Shown here piece by piece: positions 60,135-64,000 of a stretch of DNA of 64,000 nucleotides; the stretch's first letter is position 1; every line of letters starts with the position of its first letter. The notes below the pieces were generated by a model, which saw only the letters and a list, made by a program, of their open reading frames with translations, was not told the DNA's origin and searched no databases. Both the position numbers and the translations under genes were made by a program. Source of the stretch: Mammaliicoccus vitulinus (lineage in GTDB: Bacteria; Bacillota; Bacilli; Staphylococcales; Staphylococcaceae); contig NZ_CP118974.1 of the NCBI RefSeq assembly GCF_029024305.1, forward strand, positions 496,001-560,000, given 5' to 3'.

Positions 60135-61682
60135 TTAATGTGTAGTGTCTGATGTTGATATGCCTGTAGCAGATTTAACTTGTACTTCTCGGAATTTATC
60201 TTGAGATTCAGTTTTACCTAAGAATGTACCTAAAAATGCTGCTAAGAAACCTGCTGGTACTGAAATGATGGCAGGATTGGATAATGGGAATAACGGTGAC
60301 ATCGTTATAAAGGCAGTACCGTTTGGATTCATTACATTTGGACTTAAAATAACGAGTACTAAAGAAACAATTAATCCGACTGCTATTCCAATAATTGCAC
60401 CTTGCGTATTAAATCTTTTCCAGAATATCGTAAATACGATAACAGGTAGATTTGCACTCGCAGCAACACAGAAAGCTAAAGATACTAAAAATGCGACATT
60501 TAAGTTTTGAGCAAATAATGCTAATACAATTGAAATTACAGCAACAGCTAAAGAAGCTAATTTAGCTGCTTTCATTTGTTCTCGTTCAGTTATTTCCCCT
60601 TTTTTAATAACTTCTCCATAAATATCATGTGCAAAAGCAGATGCACCCGTCAATACAAGACCAGCAACTACAGCTAAGATAGTAGCAAATGCGACCGCAG
60701 AAACGAATGACATTAAGAAGTCTCCCCCTAATTTAGCAGCTAATAAAGGTGCGGCCATATTACCTGCTGGGTTAGCAGAAATAATTTCTTCGCGAGTTAA
60801 TAAGGCTGCTGCACCAAATCCTAAGAAAATTGTTAAAATATAAAAAATACCAATAATCCAAGTTGCCCACATTACAGAAGATCTTGCAGTTTTTGCATCT
60901 TTAACTGTAAAGAAGCGCATAAGGATATGTGGTAGTCCTGCTGTACCAAATAATAACGCTATAATCAACGATATATTATCTAATGGAGGTTTGCCTTGTG
61001 ACCCAGGGTTAATGAACTCACCTTTAAAGTCAGCTGATTTAATGTTTTGCATTTCTCCAAACATAGTAGCAATGTTGAAATTGAAGTGTAACAATACTAA
61101 AAACGTTATGATAACTGTACCAATCATAAGCAAGACGGCTTTAACCATTTGTACCCAACTTGTAGCCGTCATACCACCGAATAACACATAAATTGTCATC
61201 ATAATCCCCACTAAAATAACAGCAAGTGTATAAGGAATACCAAAGAGTAATTGGATAAGAGCACCGGCACCAACTAGTTGTGCCAACATATAAAATATAA
61301 CGATTGTGATTGATGATACTGCTGCCATGGCTCTCACTTTTTTTAGTTCAAACCTTGCAGCGATCATATCAGCTAACGTGTATTTACCAAGATTTCTTAA
61401 TGGCTCTGCAACAATATATAGCACGATAAGATAAGCTGTTAAATAACCTATACTATAGAAGAAACCGTCAAAACCCCATAAAGCGATAGCGCCTGCAATT
61501 CCTAAAAATGAAGCGGCTGATAAATAATCTCCAGCAATAGCTAAACCGTTTTGCCAACCTGTAAGTCCTCCACCGGCAGTATAAAAGTCATTAGTTGATT
61601 GTGTTCTTTTAGATGCGAAATATGTAATTAATAATGTAATGCTGACAAATATTAAAAACATTATAACAACGATTGGATTCAT
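60135..61682 (-). CDS. ActP-like cation/acetate symporter (SSS family)
   Basis: 515 residues, thirteen helices. Family segments are TNDFYTAGGGLTGWQNGLAI, AGDYLSAASFLGIAG, ADMIAARFELKKVRAMAAV, and the sodium-site helix FASAVAFATILAVVAGLVL-like region FVSAVAFATILAVVAG. With the DUF485 partner it is the ActP/YjcGH (B. subtilis YwcA) type, which takes up acetate, propionate or pyruvate. Its start overlaps the DUF485 stop by four bases. A good cre site lies upstream of the operon. Confidence 0.88.
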   Translation of the reverse strand: MNPIVVIMFLIFVSITLLITYFASKRTQSTNDFYTAGGGLTGWQNGLAIAGDYLSAASFLGIAGAIALWGFDGFFYSIGYLTAYLIVLYIVAEPLRNLGKYTLADMIAARFELKKVRAMAAVSSITIVIFYMLAQLVGAGALIQLLFGIPYTLAVILVGIMMTIYVLFGGMTATSWVQMVKAVLLMIGTVIITFLVLLHFNFNIATMFGEMQNIKSADFKGEFINPGSQGKPPLDNISLIIALLFGTAGLPHILMRFFTVKDAKTARSSVMWATWIIGIFYILTIFLGFGAAALLTREEIISANPAGNMAAPLLAAKLGGDFLMSFVSAVAFATILAVVAGLVLTGASAFAHDIYGEVIKKGEITEREQMKAAKLASLAVAVISIVLALFAQNLNVAFLVSLAFCVAASANLPVIVFTIFWKRFNTQGAIIGIAVGLIVSLVLVILSPNVMNPNGTAFITMSPLFPLSNPAIISVPAGFLAAFLGTFLGKTESQDKFREVQVKSATGISTSDTTH

Positions 61683-61990
61683 CTTTGCTGCTCCTCTCTA
61701 TAAGTTTTTAATAATGCTTCAGCATCTTTATCAAAAGATTTGGCTTTACGCATATATATGGTTACGAGTGTCCATACCATAATAAATAGTAACAATGCGT
61801 ATATCCATGCCCATGATATATTCCAAAACGCAATATTATTTAAAATTGTTGTATATCCAGTTAAGACTGGAAAAAGAAGTGTAGCAAAAATAAAAAATAT
61901 AGAAATAGGAAAAATAAAGCTATTTCTCTTTTTAACGAGTTCTTTAAACTTTGGATCTGCGGCAATACGTTTAAAATCATGATCTGCCAT
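61679..61990 (-). CDS. DUF485 membrane protein, partner of acetate symporter
   Basis: 103 residues: FKELVKKRNSFIFPISIFFI at the first helix and WAWIYALLLFIMVWTLVTIY at the second, then a charged tail. DUF485 proteins (YjcH) are almost always encoded just before ActP-type symporters. GGGGGTTACTTT region gives the ribosome site. Four-base overlap with the symporter gene. Confidence 0.88.
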   Translation of the reverse strand: MADHDFKRIAADPKFKELVKKRNSFIFPISIFFIFATLLFPVLTGYTTILNNIAFWNISWAWIYALLLFIMVWTLVTIYMRKAKSFDKDAEALLKTYREEQQR

Positions 61991-62072
61991 TAAAGTAACC
62001 CCCTTTGATTATTGTAAATATACATCTTAAGTTTCATTTTATTGATATGTCACAAAATTGTCAATAAATATT

Positions 62073-62086
62073 TGGTAACGCTTTCA
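62073..62086 (-). promoter_or_regulatory. CcpA cre site upstream of the acetate symporter operon
   Basis: On the minus strand TGAAAGCGTTACCA, one deviation from TGWAANCGNTNWCA, about 83 bp from the DUF485 start. It fits glucose repression of acetate uptake. Confidence 0.7.
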
Positions 62087-62182
62087 TATGTTAAGAATGT
62101 ATTTTTATATTGTTAATAAATTATTTATGTGCAAAAATACAATATTTGAGATTGAATATTTAGAAAAATTTGATATTTAGTG

Positions 62183-62211
62183 TTGACGATAAACGTAAAC
62201 ACCAATATAAT
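62183..62211 (+). promoter_or_regulatory. SigA promoter of the metNPQ operon
   Basis: TTGACG at 62183-62188, 17-bp spacer, perfect TATAAT at 62206-62211. The leader to ATG 62251 is only about 35 nt, so there is no room for an S-box or T-box. Confidence 0.8.
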
Positions 62212-62233
62212 TCTTATCATATTAATAAGAATT
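62209..62233. promoter_or_regulatory. Dyad overlapping the -10 and start of metNPQ
   Basis: AATTCTTAT-N7-ATAAGAATT, perfect 9-bp arms over the transcription start. An operator for a repressor is the simplest reading; the regulator is unknown. Confidence 0.5.
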
Positions 62234-62250
62234 CGGAAGGGATAATGAAT

Positions 62251-63270
62251 ATGATAGAGTTTAAAAATGTTAATAAGATTTTCCAACAAAAGAATTCTGA
62301 AATACAAGCTTTAGAAGATGTAAGTTTCAAAGTAGAAGAACAAGATATATTCGGTGTTATAGGATATAGTGGTGCCGGGAAAAGCACTTTAATAAGACTT
62401 GTAAATGTGTTGGAGGAAAAGACATCGGGAGAGGTCATCGTTAATGGCCATGACATAAATCAATATTCTAAAAAAGAATTACAAAGTGTTAAAAAGAACA
62501 TAGGTATGATCTTTCAACATTTCAATTTATTGAATTCAAAAACTGTATTTAATAATGTTGCAATGCCTTTAATTTTACAAGGAATAAGTAAAAATAAAAT
62601 TAAAGCAAAAGTTGATGAATTGTTAGCATTCGTAGGGTTAGAAGATAAAGGTAAACAATACCCAAACGAATTATCAGGAGGGCAAAAGCAAAGAGTAGCA
62701 ATCGCTCGAGCACTTGTAACTGATCCTGAAATTTTATTGTGTGATGAAGCTACAAGTGCACTTGATCCTGCAACAACAGATTCAATATTAAAGTTATTAA
62801 AAAGAATTAATGAACAGTTCGGCGTTACAATCTTATTAATTACACACGAAATGAGTGTGATTCAAAAAATCTGTAATAAAGTTGCTGTAATGGAAAATGG
62901 TAAAGTGATAGAAATTGGGCCAGTATTAGACGTCTTCAGTCATCCAGAGACTGCTACAGCAAAGAACTTTGTCTCAACTGTCATTACAACAGATATATCG
63001 CCAAATTTACGTAAATTAATTCCAGAAGAGCAAAATGCGACAGATATTAAACTTTATATTGATGGTGAGCAAGTTACACAATCTATTATCAATGATTTAA
63101 TTACTAAATACCAAGTTCAAATTAATGTCTTATTTGCCTCAATGTCTGATATCCAAGGTACACCAGTAGGATATTTAACATTACGTTTAAAAGGTGAGCA
63201 ACAAGCAATTCAAAATAGTTACCAATATTTAAATGAATTAAATATTGAGTTTGAGGAGGTTGATGCATAA
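62251..63270 (+). CDS. metN: Methionine ABC transporter ATPase MetN
   Basis: 340 residues: Walker A GYSGAGKST (38-46), signature LSGGQKQRVAIARAL, Walker B ILLCDEATSALDP, and a C-terminal NIL domain (about 265-340; VLFASMSDIQGTPVGYLTL). The NIL domain binds methionine and inhibits transport in E. coli MetN. The NIL domain and the neighbours mark D/L-methionine uptake. ATG 62251 is 7-8 nt after GGAAGGGAT and gives the normal length; ATG 62245 is too close to the site. The stop overlaps the permease start by one base. Confidence 0.93.
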   Translation: MIEFKNVNKIFQQKNSEIQALEDVSFKVEEQDIFGVIGYSGAGKSTLIRLVNVLEEKTSGEVIVNGHDINQYSKKELQSVKKNIGMIFQHFNLLNSKTVFNNVAMPLILQGISKNKIKAKVDELLAFVGLEDKGKQYPNELSGGQKQRVAIARALVTDPEILLCDEATSALDPATTDSILKLLKRINEQFGVTILLITHEMSVIQKICNKVAVMENGKVIEIGPVLDVFSHPETATAKNFVSTVITTDISPNLRKLIPEEQNATDIKLYIDGEQVTQSIINDLITKYQVQINVLFASMSDIQGTPVGYLTLRLKGEQQAIQNSYQYLNELNIEFEEVDA

Positions 63271-63929
63271 TGTTTGGATCATCATTAGATTCATCTCAAT
63301 TATTTGATTCGATATATCAAACATTATATATGGTAACAGTATCTTTAGTGCTCGGTGCATTAATAGGTATTCCATTAGGTATATTTCTTGTTATCACAAG
63401 AAAGAATGGTATTTGGGAGAATAGAATTATATATTACATACTGAATCCAATTATTAATATTTTTAGATCTTTACCTTTCATTATTTTATTAATTGCAATC
63501 GTACCATTCACTAAATTAATTGTCGGTACATCAATCGGTACATCAGCAGCAATTGTGCCATTAACAGTGTATGTTGCACCTTATATAGCAAGATTAGTAG
63601 AAAATTCATTATTAGAAGTCAATTCAGGTGTCATTGAAGCAGCACATTCAATGGGGGCATCACCGTTTCAAATTATTCGCCATTTCTTATTACCTGAAGC
63701 ATTAGGCTCATTAATTTTAGCTTTAACGACTTCAATAATAGGATTGATTGGTGCTACTGCAATGGCTGGAGCTGTTGGTGGTGGCGGTATAGGTGATTTA
63801 GCACTTGCATACGGTTATCAAAGGTTTGATACGATCGTTATCATTATTACGGTTGTTATATTAGTTATTATGGTACAGCTCATCCAATCGCTAGGTAATG
63901 TATTATCTAGAATTGTTAGAAGAAGCTAA
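63270..63929 (+). CDS. metP: Methionine ABC transporter permease MetI/MetP
   Basis: 219 residues, five to six helices, with NIFRSLPFIILLIAIVPFT near residue 65 and the ATPase-docking EAAHSMGASPFQIIRHFLLPEA loop near residue 125, then AGAVGGGGIGDLALAYGYQR. It is the membrane channel for MetN and the MetQ lipoprotein. GAGGAGG lies within the end of metN. Size and segments are typical. Confidence 0.93.
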   Translation: MFGSSLDSSQLFDSIYQTLYMVTVSLVLGALIGIPLGIFLVITRKNGIWENRIIYYILNPIINIFRSLPFIILLIAIVPFTKLIVGTSIGTSAAIVPLTVYVAPYIARLVENSLLEVNSGVIEAAHSMGASPFQIIRHFLLPEALGSLILALTTSIIGLIGATAMAGAVGGGGIGDLALAYGYQRFDTIVIIITVVILVIMVQLIQSLGNVLSRIVRRS

Positions 63930-63966
63930 AGAGAATATGATACTCAAATATAAAGGAGTGCTTTGA

Positions 63967-64000
63967 ATGAAAAAGGTTTTAGCATTATTAGCTGCATTAG
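63967..64000 (+). CDS. metQ: MetQ-type substrate-binding lipoprotein, start only
   Basis: Only MKKVLALLAAL is visible before the window ends. AAAGGAG precedes the ATG. A basic, hydrophobic signal-sequence start in the third position of a metNP operon is what a MetQ lipoprotein would show; the lipobox and body are outside the window. Confidence 0.7.
   Translation, partial: MKKVLALLAAL

Overview
This looks like a chromosomal segment of a low-GC Gram-positive coccus of the Staphylococcaceae. Support comes from an aureolysin-type protease, a VraG-like permease next to a Pit phosphate transporter and a LysM/CHAP wall hydrolase, the formate dehydrogenase plus DUF1641 pair, strong AGGAGG ribosome sites with many TTG/GTG starts, and AT-rich codon use. 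The gene mix (D-serine deaminase, phenolic acid decarboxylase, isoaspartyl dipeptidase) fits an animal- or plant-associated species such as Mammaliicoccus better than S. aureus, but the species assignment is inference. No rRNA, tRNA, prophage or CRISPR array was seen.

Layout. 1-6.4 kb: end of vraG, DUF47-Pit phosphate uptake, LysM-CHAP hydrolase, a BI-1 membrane protein, YebC regulator and a cupin. 6.4-15.3 kb: MetE-like protein, PLD-family protein, TetR with a divergent HlyD/EmrB efflux pair, DUF402, UppP, LysR. 15.3-19.9 kb: repeat block, MOSC protein, SET-like exporter, DUF456, and an intact IS3-family element. 19.9-29.4 kb: split lactose-type PTS with a MupG-like phosphoglycosidase, SDR, PurU, CorA, fructokinase, GNAT, small membrane protein, nitroreductase, CpsB-like phosphatase. 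29.9-36.7 kb: MFS/HxlR pair, isoaspartyl dipeptidase, aureolysin, a tiny peptide ORF, a PlcR-like HTH-TPR regulator, an unknown protein. 37-46 kb: YhgE/Pip, NhaC, Amt, M20 amidohydrolase, MarR-MFS. 46.4-52.5 kb: catalase with a PerR box, Nudix/DUF606/DsdA operon, PadC/PadR. 52.6-64 kb: CstA, formate dehydrogenase, glucosaminidase, FAD monooxygenase, acetate symporter pair, and the start of a metNPQ operon cut by the window edge.

Regulation can be read in several places. Examples are a perfect PadR palindrome, a PerR box at katA, WalR-type boxes upstream of the LysM-CHAP gene and of aureolysin, cre-like sites at the PTS and acetate genes, and dyads beside the TetR, MarR and HxlR genes.

The most unusual content is (i) the protease, 19-codon ORF and RRNPP-like regulator cluster at 33.0-35.6 kb, which resembles peptide quorum sensing control of a neutral protease, and (ii) a modular repeat system in the intergenic regions. 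Its parts are a short shared preface before interchangeable hairpins, a ~97-bp palindromic element present nine times plus two remnants, and two tandem-repeat families (41 bp and ~51 bp) that always sit beside that element.
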